Below are positions 9,195-19,200 of a stretch of DNA of 20,745 nt, one piece after another. Where the stretch lies: assembly GCA_003693705.1 (NCBI GenBank), contig RBZT01000473.1, positions 1 through 20,745 on the forward strand, given 5' to 3'. This stretch comes from Polymyxa betae (taxonomy: Eukaryota; Endomyxa; Phytomyxea; Plasmodiophorida; Plasmodiophoridae). A program made the translations under genes and the position numbers. Each line of letters opens with the position of its first letter. The first letter of the stretch is position 1. The notes beneath the pieces are model-generated. The model had not been told where the DNA came from and did not search any database. It was given only the letters and a program-made list of their open reading frames with translations.

Positions 9195-9304
9195 ACAAAT
9201 GAAATGGCGAACTTGTCTGTCGAACGAAATCAATGGGCTCTACTGTCACAATCATTAAAAGGCCCATTGCTGGCGATCCGAAGAAGCCCAACTGCTATCT
9301 CAGC

Positions 9305-9310
9305 AATAAA
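9305..9310 (+). terminator. Poly(A) signal AATAAA of the seven-span gene
   Basis: AATAAA lies 110 bases after the stop at 9194. Confidence 0.5.
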
Positions 9311-9619
9311 GTGAACTCGATTTGAAAATCTTCTATGATTCGCTCTTTAAGCAGATGGGAAGGTTTTGATTGTTTTTTGGCAGTTTTTGGGGGGACAGCA
9401 CTCAGAGTTCGATCGTTAAAGGGAAACCTGAGCGCGAGCGTCAGAGGGAACCCTAATGTGATAGCAGGTCATCCCGTGCCTCTGTATCTCACGATCAACT
9501 TGAGGCATGGTCCGCAGACATTCTATCATCTCGTATCACTTGATGCAAATCCTCGAAACTCGACAATTTGTATAATCTGGGCAGCCAATCTGATTCAAAC
9601 AGGTCGGAATAACACTCAC
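9311..9619. other. No supported gene
   Basis: A plus-strand open frame covers 9335-9649, but it overlaps the recognisable dynein block on the other strand and has no family signal. The dynein relic would be expected to continue here on the minus strand after its donor at 9620/9619, but I see no matching exon. Confidence 0.4.
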
Positions 9620-10152
9620 CCACTGGATCTGCGCCTGGAGATAAAATGAAGATAAAAGGGGATATGTTCGAAGTATCTTCGTAGCCTTCGCTCAAATTGA
9701 AATCTGGAGCCTTCTACATTAAACATAATGCAGACTATATAAATATTGACAATCGATCGTCCTAAAATACACACTATGCTGACTTTTCCTTGGTCATGGC
9801 TACAGCTGTCGGCGGTGTGTTTTCATCGCCTTCACTTCGACGAGACGTTTCATTGCTTTCTCATATGCAGGTAAAGCCTCATCAAGTTTCACCTTAATCA
9901 ATGGTCATGAACGCGAACAACGTCGTCAGATTGGCATTCGTCTTTGATCTTTCTAGGTTTCTGCGACTTCAGCATTGCAGAATTGTGACTTTTGTTCGAT
10001 GATCTTTCAAGAATCTAAGAAACGCCAATATAAAATGTGAATGAAATCATCTTAGACCGGGCATCTGCCTCAGCGGTTCATGCTTCGATGGAAATTAACA
10101 AGTCTTCTGTTTCCGCAGAGATGGTCAAAAGGCGCTTTCGCAGCGTTACAGT
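9620..10152 (-). pseudogene. Dynein heavy chain relic (stalk and AAA5-AAA6 linking region)
   Basis: Four blocks on the minus strand resemble dynein heavy chain in the right order. Block A (10152-10051) resembles the first stalk coiled coil (TISAETEDLLISIEA, then a TGA at 10080-10078, then TAEADARSK). Block B (9990-9922) contains KIKDECQSD, matching the conserved stalk motif IKDEC.aDL. Block C (9898-9776) contains LDEALPAYEKAMKRL and VEVKAMKT; after that an extra CA at 9817-9816 breaks the frame before the expected PP motif. Block D (9713-9620) is exon-like, between GTAG|A and G|GTGAGT, and contains SPFIFILSPGADPV, the LSPG.DP signature found before the last AAA modules. About 600 residues expected between C and D are missing. 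Stop, frameshift and deletion mark it as a dead fragment. Confidence 0.72.
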
Positions 10153-10184
10153 TTTCTGACCGTAACGTAGAATTAGTCTGGATT

Positions 10185-10249
10185 ACAGGTTCGCCGAGTC
10201 CGATGTAGATAGCGTCAAGAATGTCCTGGCGGCGTGTGGTCGCATCAAC
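10185..10249 (-). other. Orphan exon-like block between the transposase and dynein relics
   Basis: After an acceptor-like TTTCTGACAG, a minus frame reads VDATTRRQDILDAIYIGLGE. VDAT resembles the first catalytic-Asp motif of MULE transposases (VDATHG), but the rest does not fit the family. It may mark the point where the transposase was cut off. Confidence 0.2.
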
Positions 10250-10336
10250 CTGTCAGAAATTGCACGCAACTTAGTGGACAATAAAAGTTTGTAGCAAGAT
10301 TCTCTGAAAAATTGAAAGTTATCAAAATGAAAATAC

Positions 10337-11527
10337 TTAAGCATCATGTCCCGCATAAACTCCGTCTGAATAATGAGGAAGAATTCGTTTTGCTGGAATG
10401 CAAATTCAGTCGAATCTTCAACTCCGGACGCTAATTAGTACAGTTTTGAGTTCAACAATATCTGAATTGCCTCATAAAACTTACGCTTATATAAAAGAAT
10501 AGGATTATAATTCTCTTCTTGTAAATCCATAATATAAATATCCGTTCGGATTGCATCATTACCGCGACCTTCCAGCCGAGCCTTCACCGTCAGATTTCGT
10601 ACATCCTTGATAGTTATGAACTCGTTACGGGAAGCATTCTGTTAAATGGTTAGAATATGAAGTATCAGATATCATATAATGTGTTACCGCAATACATTCA
10701 TCGCGCGAGTTCCGGTTTTTCAAAGAACGATTAATTGAGTTAACAATAGATTTCTCTTCGACATGGTTCATCAATTGCGTTGTGATTTGGCGTCGAATAA
10801 ATCCCGAAAGCCGGAGATGTTGAATCTCATCCGGACAAGACGGATCATGGCCAGTGTGGCTAAAATAGTATTTTACCGATATAGACCCATCGGACTCAAC
10901 AGTGCTAAAAAAGCCTGATGCACAGGCTTCATCCATTTTACAGGATGGTTTTGTCCGACACAGCCTACAGTCCTCGTTACTGGAATCGCCGACATCGTAC
11001 GCCTTGAGTTCATAGGTTGCTGTTTCACAAGATCTTCGGCAGATATAAGTTTGGTACTTATTTCCAGTGGCAGATTGGGAGCAGGAACGTGTGACTGCAT
11101 ACTGAGAATTGTTTGATTCCGAAAGTTCATTTTTCCAGGATTCTAAAGCAACGATATCGGAGAATCTCTTGTTTTCTTTCCATGAGAACTCCGGATGAAA
11201 CTATTTTTGCCCGAAACCATTCAGTGAAAATCAACGGAAATAAAAAACCATTTATTTTACAAACCTCCATCATATGGCCATCGAATAGCTCGAAGACGAC
11301 AATTTTTCATCGCAGAAAGCGCATGAGAATATATATAACTTTTGGCTAGTGGGTTCCGGAAATCCATTACAGTTTGAGCGATGTCTGCGAATATCCTTCA
11401 CTGGGCGCTTACACCTATCGCAAACTGTTCTTCGCTCTTCGCTGTTATGGACTGTCTTGAGATGACGTTCTAGATTATATCGTTTGCAGAAAGTCTTTTC
11501 ACACGACTCCACCGAACAGCGCATCAT
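10337..11527 (-). pseudogene. MULE-like transposase with C2H2 finger, N-terminal part, frameshifted
   Basis: Proposed exons: 11527-11265, 11200-10688, 10638-10485 and 10430-10337, with GT-AG junctions in phases 0, 0, 1. Exon 1 carries a C2H2 finger (C-x4-C-x12-H-x4-H in CSVESCEKTFCKRYNLERH) and a second Cys/His-rich unit (CDRCKRPVKDIRRHRSNC). Exon 2 carries a WRKY/FLYWCH-like Cys-rich region and the hallmark YYFSHTGHDPSCPDEIQHLR of this transposase group. Exon 3 has RNEFITIKDVRNL, and exons 3 to 4 join at LLYKPSG and go on to FFLIIQTEFMRDMM, both typical of the segment just before the DDE core. The core itself (first catalytic Asp onward) is not found. In exon 1, the five-A run at 11307-11303 puts the finger and the exon end in different frames. 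It is therefore truncated and shifted. No terminal inverted repeats were recognised. Confidence 0.7.
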
Positions 11528-12542
11528 GCTGCAATACCCAAGGACAGCGATTCGCAATCCAGCGGAGAAAGAACAATCAAAAAGGAGATTGTATATCAAA
11601 CAGAGAGGTACTTGGATTCCTCAATCCGGCATTGACCGTTCAATCTTTTCTAAAAAATAGACAAACAAAAGGCGCAGCCAAACGCAGATATAAAGGAGCG
11701 CAATTTTCTCTACGGAGAATTTGAAATATCTGCGCTCGGCGATCAGGAGAGTTTAGCTAGACGCGGCCATAATATCTATCAGTGACTTCCAATTCCGAAA
11801 AGGTTCATTATTTCACCCATGATGACTTCAAGTTAACTCCACTTGAGTTTCTAGCATAGGGTCAAATGTGTCTAATAATAGACATTACAGAATGCGTATG
11901 AGAGTTTGTGACTGACTTCCTGAGGGTTTTTCGCATGCGTAAATAGGGCCGGGGCCCATCAAACGGTTTTGGTTGGAGCTGAGCAAGAGTTGAGCCTGTC
12001 GTCTATGTAATCCTAAATATTCCGGAGCTTTTTGGGAACACGTGAAAGGCCTGCGCTGAATGTTACAGCACCTGTTGTTGAATGTTCACAAAGAGACGAT
12101 TCCATTCAAACGATTCCACTTTGTTTAGCGGGTTTGCTGTTAAGCTGATTACTCAATACAATCCACCTGCACGAAAACCTATTAAACAGATTGATAGCAC
12201 TTTGTCGGTCTTTACAGAATGGTCGGTCTCGAATTCAATTTCGTGGTGTAATGTTATGGAAGGTGTTGATTCGTGATTGCCCAATAAAGCTTTTCAATCG
12301 GCTATGAACATAACGAGGCCAGTCGATGTCGCTCTGATGATTCAGGGCTATAACGGCTCTGCAATATCATCTAGCTCTGTGGTGAATTTTTATAGGACAA
12401 ACATCAACCAAATAGTAAAATCCAATCCAATCTGTCATGAAATATCTACTTTTTATGGAAAATGAATCACTTTATAAAAAAGCTCCCAAAATTAGAACAT
12501 TTCCTATCTCAAAATTTGAAATAAATGTATTGTGACATTTGT
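11528..12542. other. Intergenic, no supported gene
   Basis: Two adjacent short plus frames (12082-12276 and 12277-12465) have no ATG-led context or homology I recognise. An E-box CACGTG lies at 12039-12044. Sequence near 11690-11765 shows loose similarity to 15740-15805 (both have TCTGCGCT, then GGAG and TTTAGCT, then GACGC), perhaps fragments of one old repeat. Confidence 0.35.
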
Positions 12543-13844
12543 TCAATCAAGCCGATCCACTTCGGGCAAATGGGATTGCGGATCCAGCTCAATGATACCA
12601 TCAGCAGGCCGTTCAATTTCATTCTCGAATTCGGCGTCCTCGACCTGCAAACCGGGTCCATCTTCAGGCACGGCTGCATCCGTTTTGGGTTTGTTAAACA
12701 GATAATACATATACAAGAAGATGAGATCCAGAACGATCGCAAAGTACGACCCGAAGATGATGGCGGCTGTGCCATTGAGCATCTTGGTGATCGGTGTATG
12801 TTTAGAGACGTTCTCGAGAAGGACGCTGGTCGCTGCGAGGGTGTTCGACGCGATTCCAAGCAGATACATCTTCTTGGAGATGCCGTCGACACTTCGAATC
12901 TTCCAGACTCTGTAAAGCTGCGGGAATCGACCCGAGACCATCAGCACGTACGATGCCCAGAGACAGAATGTCCCGATCATGTTTAGAAGGGAGGATTTCG
13001 GGAGGCGGTGTCTGAAGACGGTACAGCCCAGAGCGAACATTAAGATAGGGACGGTGACAATGATGGAGGTGATCGTGATAGACTTTTTCGAGACCTTCAT
13101 CGACGCCTTGGTGTCGCTGTCGGCGTTGCCAGCAGCAATGGCGTCGTCGTTGTTCTTCTTCTTGTAGTACAGCGATTGCAGAGCGAAGATGATGGTCTCC
13201 AGGTTGAAGTAGGAGTTCTGAACGATGATGAACCATGGCTGGCGACACAGAACACTTCCAGTTAGATTCACCATATCGGCAGCCATTCTACATTATAATC
13301 AGTAAAAATATAAAAGGATAAAATGAAGTTTTTGTCTGATTGAAATAATGATTCAAAATGACACGATTCAAATAGGGAAAATATTTGTAAAAAAAGTGAC
13401 GTTTACCTATAAGCGAACATATCCATTGACAGAGCCTTAGCTGACTTCTCCTTATAATGTTTCCAAAACTGCGGTAAGACCGGTGTGATACCGACAGCAA
13501 TTCCAATGCCCCCTGAATCAGCTCAGTACGGCAACAGCATCTGAAAAGCCCAATGTCATCACCTAACACGTTCGCTACGATACGTAGAGGAGTCCATTTC
13601 TTGTGACTTTGAAGGGAAAGGCCCGGTCCGGGAGCGAGAGCTTCAGAGACTACAATGACTTAATCACAGCAATCAAGGGAAATGTCGGCTTACGTTCAGC
13701 AAATTGAGAAACGACCGAAATAGTCCGGCCTACGATAGAATCTGGTGATGGAGCACCCAAGGGAATAGGCCTGGCAGCTAAAGCGACGAAAATTAGGCAG
13801 AAAAATGCCAGAATGAAGGCAGGGATGAATCGGATGGTCATCAT
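12543..13844 (-). CDS. PQ-loop membrane transporter, SLC66/Ypq-like, three exons, 333 residues
   Basis: Exons 13844-13694, 13512-13407 and 13287-12543 join through C|GTAAGC/TTCAG and TATAG|GTAAAC/GTAG, in phases 1 and 2, giving 334 codons. Exon 1 encodes a signal-like segment (IPAFILAFFCLIFVALAARP) and the start of the first core span. Exon 2 completes that span and holds the first PQ loop (PVLPQFWKHYKEKSAKALS). Exon 3 holds the span after it (PWFIIVQNSYFNLETIIFAL), a Lys/Asn/Asp-rich loop, the second PQ loop (GRFPQLYRVWKIRSVDGIS), two further spans ending in FAIVLDLIFLYMYYLF, and an acidic tail. Two PQ repeats with Pro-Gln dipeptides and this order match the SLC66A1/Ypq1 group, which exports cationic amino acids from lysosomes or vacuoles, and cystinosin relatives. 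The substrate cannot be read from sequence. An alternative start, ATG 13597, would leave the first span too short. Confidence 0.83.
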
Positions 13845-14229
13845 GGTTCAGCTCTGATCTGAAAAAAGCTGAATAGGAAGATACTCCGTCACGGCATCTC
13901 CACGGCCTTTTCAGCTTCCGAATCTGATAACGGCCGTGAAACGTTTGACACAGGCTACTCAGGCTTATTCATCTTACCCGTCGATTTACTACAACTTGGT
14001 CTAGGATTCTCGTTCGCAGAAATCTCTCAATACGTACTTTTTCGGTTTCGAAGCGGTTTCTCGAGATCGGCGACACACGGAGGTTTGGTAGGACTTCAGA
14101 GTTTGGGAAACCGCTCTTCTGCGAAATGCAGCATACTGACCATGCTGATCAATTAGATCTTTCCAGGCCTGAACTCATGAATGCCGAATAAATTCATCTT
14201 CAGGAATAATTCATCAAAAAAGTTTCCGA
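13845..14229. promoter_or_regulatory. Upstream region of the PQ-loop gene
   Basis: No gene is supported. An inverted repeat flanks the proximal part: AAAGCTGAATAGG near 13867-13879 and CCTTTTCAGCTT near 13906-13917. Minus-strand sequence here may include more copia debris, but nothing is recognisable. Confidence 0.3.
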
Positions 14230-14582
14230 GCCAAAGCCTGACTTGACGGATTTAAGCTTCGAAAGAATGGACGACAAATGATAATACCGAGCAAGAGCGG
14301 CCTGCTTGAGGTCGTATATTGCCCGCGGCTCTGTTTGCAGAATAAGGGAGGCTCTCCAGGTTCTGTACTTCAAAACCCTCAGGCGCTGGGAAAGGTAGAG
14401 CTCGACATCGAATCGGCATTCAGTAACGCCGTGTCGACATCAAATTGATGTACGCGTCATTAGTTTGCCTTAAGACCAATTAGGGCTCGGAGAGCCGAAT
14501 TGGACGCGACAGGTGAAAACGTGTCGTCATAGTCTACACCGTATCGCTGACTGAATCCCCGAGCCTTCAGGTAACCCTTGTA
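14230..14582 (-). pseudogene. Ty1/copia reverse transcriptase fossil
   Basis: Three minus-strand blocks in the right order match copia-type polymerase. At 14582-14460 lies KARGFSQRYGVDYDDTFSPV, the universal KA+..GF.Q..G.D...TFSPV motif, which ends in a TAA. At about 14447-14412 lies QFDVDTALLNAD, matching Q.DV.TAFLNGDL with the catalytic Asp. At about 14341-14230 lies AIYDLKQAALARYYHLSSIL, matching LYGLKQAPR.W. The blocks are in different frames with stops between them, and the YVDDM block is not found. It is a short degraded remnant without LTRs. Confidence 0.75.
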
Positions 14583-14605
14583 GCATTCGAAATTCCCTTA
14601 TTTAA

Positions 14606-14686
14606 ACCTTCCATCTGACGAACGGCGATTGTTCGATCCAGGCACATTCGCCAAAACAATCCTGTTTGATCCATATTGTGAACGTC
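14606..14686 (-). pseudogene. pogo/Tigger-type DDE transposase fossil
   Basis: A minus frame reads DVHNMDQTGLFWRMCLDRTI. It matches the block N.DETGLFWR.LP.RT around a catalytic Asp in DDE_1 transposases of the pogo/Tigger/JRK group, with Glu changed to Gln. Only about 27 codons are recognisable, and the copia fossil follows directly, so the piece was probably cut by that insertion. Confidence 0.6.
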
Positions 14687-14699
14687 GCATGGCTGGTAC

Positions 14700-15300
14700 T
14701 GTTAGAAAAATCTCGCCCGGATATCCGGAAGACAGTTAATGAAAGCATAATGCATGAGTCACACTCTGTGGATTCTGTCATCTAACTTGACTTCATCTAC
14801 TTCATCAAATAAAACAACTTCCTTAGTTTCTGTCAACCTCGAACACCTTTGTTTATTTAGTATCTTAGTTTCTTTCAGACTTCGTGTTATCCCTTCTGAG
14901 GGATTTAGTTATTTGCGGAAGGGGGAGAACTTATTCATGTTTATTCTATATCCGAGTGGAGATGTTCGATGGCCAAAGTTGTCGGCTCACTTTCAGAAAC
15001 AGATTCATTTCAAGATATCAACCCTTTTACACATGTTACTAATGGGGCGACTGAACTTCAAGTCAATGTAGCGAGACCCACTCGGAGTCTTGGGTCGTTT
15101 CACCTGCAATAAATGTGCATCGGTGCTTTCCCGGCAATTGGAATATTCATTCTTTATTCCGGACTTATTGGTTTTCTTCTCATGTGATGAAGGAATAAGT
15201 TATTTACTAAGGCAGCTCATGCGGAGTAATTTTATTCCGCTGCAAACTGAGAGGAATAATAACATATTCCGGAAGCTGTTCCCATGAAATAAATCGTGTT
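14700..15300. repeat. AT-rich stretch with repeated GGAATA/TATTCC inverted motifs
   Basis: Between 15138 and 15275 the motif GGAAT or GGAATAA and its complement recur: GGAATATTCATTCTTTATTCC, GGAATAAG, ATTTTATTCC, GAGGAATAATAACATATTCC. They can fold into several alternative hairpins. A further palindrome, ATCCCTTCTGAGGGAT, lies near 14888-14903. Plus-strand frames here lack coding character. It may be a non-coding mobile element remnant or a solo LTR. Confidence 0.4.
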
Positions 15301-15431
15301 TATCTATTTCGGCATCCCTGCAGTGAATCTCAGACACATTGGAAAATATATGGGGCTCTTTTGGACTGGCGATTCTCTGTAATTCTGTTTATTGATAAAA
15401 TAAAAGCTGAATATTGTAAATATATTCTTAC

Positions 15432-15683
15432 TCCCATGTTGGTCTCTAACCATTAGAACGTGACCTTCGCAAACGTCGAAAGAAGTCAAATTCGTTTCAA
15501 AATACTGGCCGTTAAAGATGGCTTGCTGTTCTGCCCTTATTGTAGATGCACAGCCGAATGAAGATCGGTGTTACTTCAGCGAAAATTCGTTCTTATATGC
15601 GATGCCGTAAAAGTCACAAGCTACACTTCAGGTCCCGGGATCTTGAATGTCATGCCACACTGTTGGGAAGTCAGGCGATCCAT
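15432..15683 (-). CDS. Possible two-exon gene fragment, unresolved
   Basis: An ATG at 15683 opens MDRLTSQQCGMTFKIPGPE, ending at a possible donor GAA|GTGTAG (15627/15626). A second block, about 15535-15432, reads NLTSFDVCEGHVLMVRDQHG and ends at a donor GGGA|GTAAGA. The phases of the two blocks do not match with the obvious acceptor, and no later exon was found. Confidence 0.2.
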
Positions 15684-15805
15684 GGTTGTGGCGATTGGTG
15701 AAGGGAAAACCCCAAGGCAGGATATTCAATTTGAAAAGGGCTGCGCGCAGTTTTCTGTTTGCAGAAATGCATTTTCTGCGCTTTAGGAGGATTTAGCTTG
15801 ACGCT

Positions 15806-15978
15806 GATGAGACGTTTGTCAGATAGTTACGTAACAAGCGTTGTAGGCAGAATAGTAGAATGAATGTATTGATCCGATATTAAATCACCAGGGCCCAATC
15901 TTTGGTCGGACCGATCATCTCCGTTCCGATCGCCGATAGTCCGTGACCATAAACTTTAGCGTGATCTGCTATCCAACA
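15806..15978 (-). repeat. Putative 3' LTR start of the Ty3 element
   Basis: Downstream of the integrase stop, a purine-rich tract (GGAGAAGGCGG, 15995-15979 region, minus strand) is followed directly by TGTTGGATAGCAGATCACGC, starting at 15978. A polypurine tract followed by TG is how the 3' LTR of Ty3 elements begins. The LTR end is not visible; the limit at 15806 is a guess near a CTGACA. The 5' LTR lies beyond the right edge, so no copy is available to compare. Confidence 0.35.
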
Positions 15979-16137
15979 CACCGCCTTCTCCAAGAACAAA
16001 TTCCATGAGTGACGAAATGAACTTGGGTTATGAATATTATAAATAAAGAATTGATTGAGTTATGAAGCACCAGTAAAACCTAAAGGACTATCCGCTGCCA
16101 TCGGTATAAATGCAAGTAGGAAAAAAGGTCTACTTCC

Positions 16138-18237
16138 TCAATTCCGCACTGTCGATTGAGGTAAAATATCTGTGCGGATAAATGGAATTACAGGGTGATT
16201 TGGGTTATTTTTCATAAAATCCATTATGACCCTTGGGTTTTCAGTACGAACACTGAATCCTGGGTACCATGAATTCTCAACATTATCAAATCCCCGCCAT
16301 TTTATAAGGTATTCTAAGTCAGTCTTAGAGGGATTAATTCTAGCATCAATAATCTTCTCAATATCGCGAGATGCAGTATCATACGCGAACTGATTCAAAA
16401 TTTCCTCAGTAAGATTGAGAGAACTATCAGAATAAAACTGAATGCGATCCCCATGTGTCTTTTTCATCTCTTTCGTGAATAAGTTCTCAACAAAGAAAAC
16501 ATAGTCCTTATGAGTATCAACTACTCTAAATGGACCTTGCCATAATAATGATAATTTATTGATTTGCTTCCCTTCAGGAACTGCAACCAAGACATAATCA
16601 CCGATTCCAAAGTTAGGAAAGAATCGATTGCGAGATGAGTTTTCTCTATGTCGCAACCTTTCCATTTCAGTGATATGATAAATATCTTTATGCATATTAG
16701 TTAGGCTTTCAATCAATTTATTAGTAGCCTGTGATATGACATCAGATTCTATTTCAACTGAACTAATTGTTCCAATTTCTGGATGAAAGAAGATCGAATC
16801 GAGTGGGTTGTCAGCTGATAGACCAATCATGACTGTAATAGGTGCGCAACCCCCCAACGCTGTTGCGGCCTATGATTTAGCGTATGCTGAATTAAGTTCA
16901 CCAGCCAAGGCCATTTCAATTTGTTGAAACGTAACTCTGAGATTAAGGATCGTAGTAGATTCAAAATCTCTCGGTTCACAATTTCTATAGATCCATTAGA
17001 GTAATGAGAATATGATGTAACAAAATGTTGATTGGTACCAATTCGTTTACTTAACTCTTTCATGGTCTGTGATAGAAAATATGACGCTTGGTCAGAGACA
17101 TAGATCTCTGAATTCCCAAAAATAGCACGCCATTCCAGTAATGATTCAACAGATACTCTTGTATGTTTTATTAAAACTGGTCTTAATAAAACCATACCAG
17201 AGAAATCATCTCTAATTACAAATAACCATTAATAATCAATAGTATTGTCCTGTTTAGGAGAAATATACATATAGTCAAAGTGTAGGACCTGATTAGGACG
17301 TACTCCATGACAAGCTGTTCCCAACGGGCGCGGGATGCGAAAACCCTTTCTTGTTGGTAAACAGTGTAGACATTCGGAGCAGATTTTTCGAATATCTCGC
17401 TCCATTCCAATCCAATAGACCCATTGTTTGAATAAAATTAAAGCCGCGTGGTACCCTAAATGTCCACTATGGCATCCAGCATGAGCGATTATACACAAGC
17501 GTAATCTCAAACTTTCGCATTGTATTGGAATTATAATACGCCCATTAGAATCCACCAACAATCTATCAGAATTCCTAGCTCCAAGGCTATTTGGAAAATA
17601 TTGAGTTTGCATCCCAGCAATTTCTGAAGTCTCTGGCCAGAGCATATTTTTAAATGGTTGGACTCTGAAATCGGAATCTACTGGAGGAATTTCATTAGAG
17701 TGATCAGAAATGCGTAACGCATTAATTTGTGCCACTGGCTGTTTGTCAAATTTGCCCGCTCCCCATCGAGACAATAAGTCAGCCCAATGATTCTGTTCAC
17801 CCGGGATATGATGGATTATATAAAAATAATCACGTAATTCTATACCCCATCTAATCAGACGTTCTGCTGATTGTTTCGGGCATTTACATGGATTATACAT
17901 CGAAATCAGATTTCGATGATCCGTATAGAGCCTAAATGGTTGAGTCATCTGTAATAAATATGACAATTTTCGGAATGTGTCTTTTATTGCAAACGCTTCT
18001 TTATCTACCGTAGCCCAATTGAGCTCAGATCCATTGAAGCGATGTCCAACAATCCCTAAAGGCTGATGTCGCTGTTCATGAAATGGCTTATTGAGATCTT
18101 CCAGTGGAATTTGTGTAACAATTCCTGAACTAGAATGATAGCTGGCATCACAGAATACGCACTGTATCATGTTCTCATTTGGATATGCCAATTGGACACA
18201 GTTAGCTATGGCCATTTTCAGTTTATTGAAAGCATTA
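16138..18237 (-). pseudogene. pol (RH-IN): RNase H, integrase and chromodomain of the Ty3 element
   Basis: RNase H removes the RNA strand; its acidic residues sit in CVFCDASYHSSSG (Asp about 18149), ATVDKEAFAI and RLYTDHRNLI. The integrase zinc region follows (HAGCHSGHLGYH, then CSECLHC). The core has its first Asp in VLHFDYMYI, then an in-frame TAA at 17231-17229, then the second Asp in YVSDQASYF and the Glu in NGSIEIVNRE. A frame change at about 16855, next to a six-G run, precedes APITVMIGL. The C-terminal part holds a GPY/F-like block (LLWQGPFRVVD) and a chromodomain at about 16362-16209 (LEYLIKWRGFDNVENSWYP), which in chromoviruses steers insertion toward marked chromatin. The stop is at 16140-16138. 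Confidence 0.87.
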
Positions 18238-19200
18238 GTGAATGGAATTCCAGCCAAAATCACATAGCTTAACACGATTTGCAACAGATTTTGTTCGCTT
18301 TTTCCGTGATTTCATTGAGGCTTCAAACAAATCCTGCAATGGAGTGAGAATTCCATTATAATTTAAAATAGATCGACTCATCCATTGAGAAACCATCAAA
18401 ATCTGCTGTAATTCACGAGCAGTCGTTGGTATTGCCATATCAGTTAAGGCCTGAATCCGAGATGGATCATGAGAAACGCCATCTGATTTGAAGATTCTTC
18501 CACAAAATTTGACCTGTTGCAAAAAGAATTGGCATTTTTCAATGTTAAATTTCAGGTTAAAGGTTTCAGCCAGTTTTAAAACTTTTGTTAATGCTTCTAA
18601 CCATTTATCTTGAGTTTCAGCGTGACCCAATAAATCATCTATCCATATAATTATCGATTTATATAATAAATCACTAAATTGTCATTCGTGCTTGAAATTG
18701 TGTTGCAGAATATAAACCCTGAATAGATCGAGTCGGTGTAAACACTCCACGATCAATCATGAAAGAGAACATTTCCTGACAGCTTTCATCTAATGGCATA
18801 GTCCAGAAACCTTTAAATGCATCCAAAATAAACCAGTAGTTCGATTTGGAAAGATATTGGACTATCGATTCCAGAAATGGCATTGGCCAAGCAGTGGGAA
18901 TACACTGAGAATTGACAGCCCTTAAGTCTACGCACATTCTGAATCCTTTCGGCTTTTTTACAACTTGAACAGGACTAGCCCATTTAGCATTGTAATTTTC
19001 GTATATTAAGCCATACTGTTTCAATGAATTAGAGAAATCATGAAGAAATTCACTTTGTTCTTTTGTATATTTGCGAGCCTGACATATGAAAGGTTTCCAA
19101 TTCTCAATTACCTCTGTCTTAAAAGGTTCAACAAATGCCGGTGAATCCGGTCCTAATTTGATTCGAAATACATCTCTATGAGATATTAGTAATTCCCTTA
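18237..19200 (-). pseudogene. pol (RT): Reverse transcriptase of the Ty3 element
   Basis: The domain copies RNA to DNA. Visible motifs in order: KWASPVQVVKKPKGFRMCVD, WPMPFLESIV, the catalytic block YWFILDAFKGFWTMPLD (Asp at about 18823), FTPTRSIQGLYSATQFQ, and the active-site pair in IIWIDDLLGHA (DD at 18639-18634; WIDD in place of the usual YxDD). The KGFW and FTPTR..QG blocks are shared with a Ty3 group known from oomycete-like and other protists. A frameshift at about 18675 lies between the last two motifs, and another at about 18237 follows. Confidence 0.85.

Noticed and set aside
9335-9649. Plus-strand frame of 104 codons
   Set aside because: It overlaps the dynein-like exon on the other strand, which has a recognisable motif and splice sites; this frame has neither.
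12277-12465. Plus-strand frame of 62 codons
   Set aside because: It has no ATG at its start, no family signal and no splice context, and it opens over an AATAAA-containing stretch.
12525-12986. Plus-strand frame of 153 codons
   Set aside because: It lies fully opposite the PQ-loop exon 3, whose family motifs are clear.
13570-13597. Alternative short first exon (MDSSTY...) for the PQ-loop gene
   Set aside because: It fits in phase but leaves an incomplete first membrane span; the exon at 13844-13694 fits in phase and completes it.
15568-15786. Plus-strand frame of 72 codons
   Set aside because: No motif or splice context; the minus strand gives an ATG-led exon-like block here that is slightly better, itself only weakly supported.
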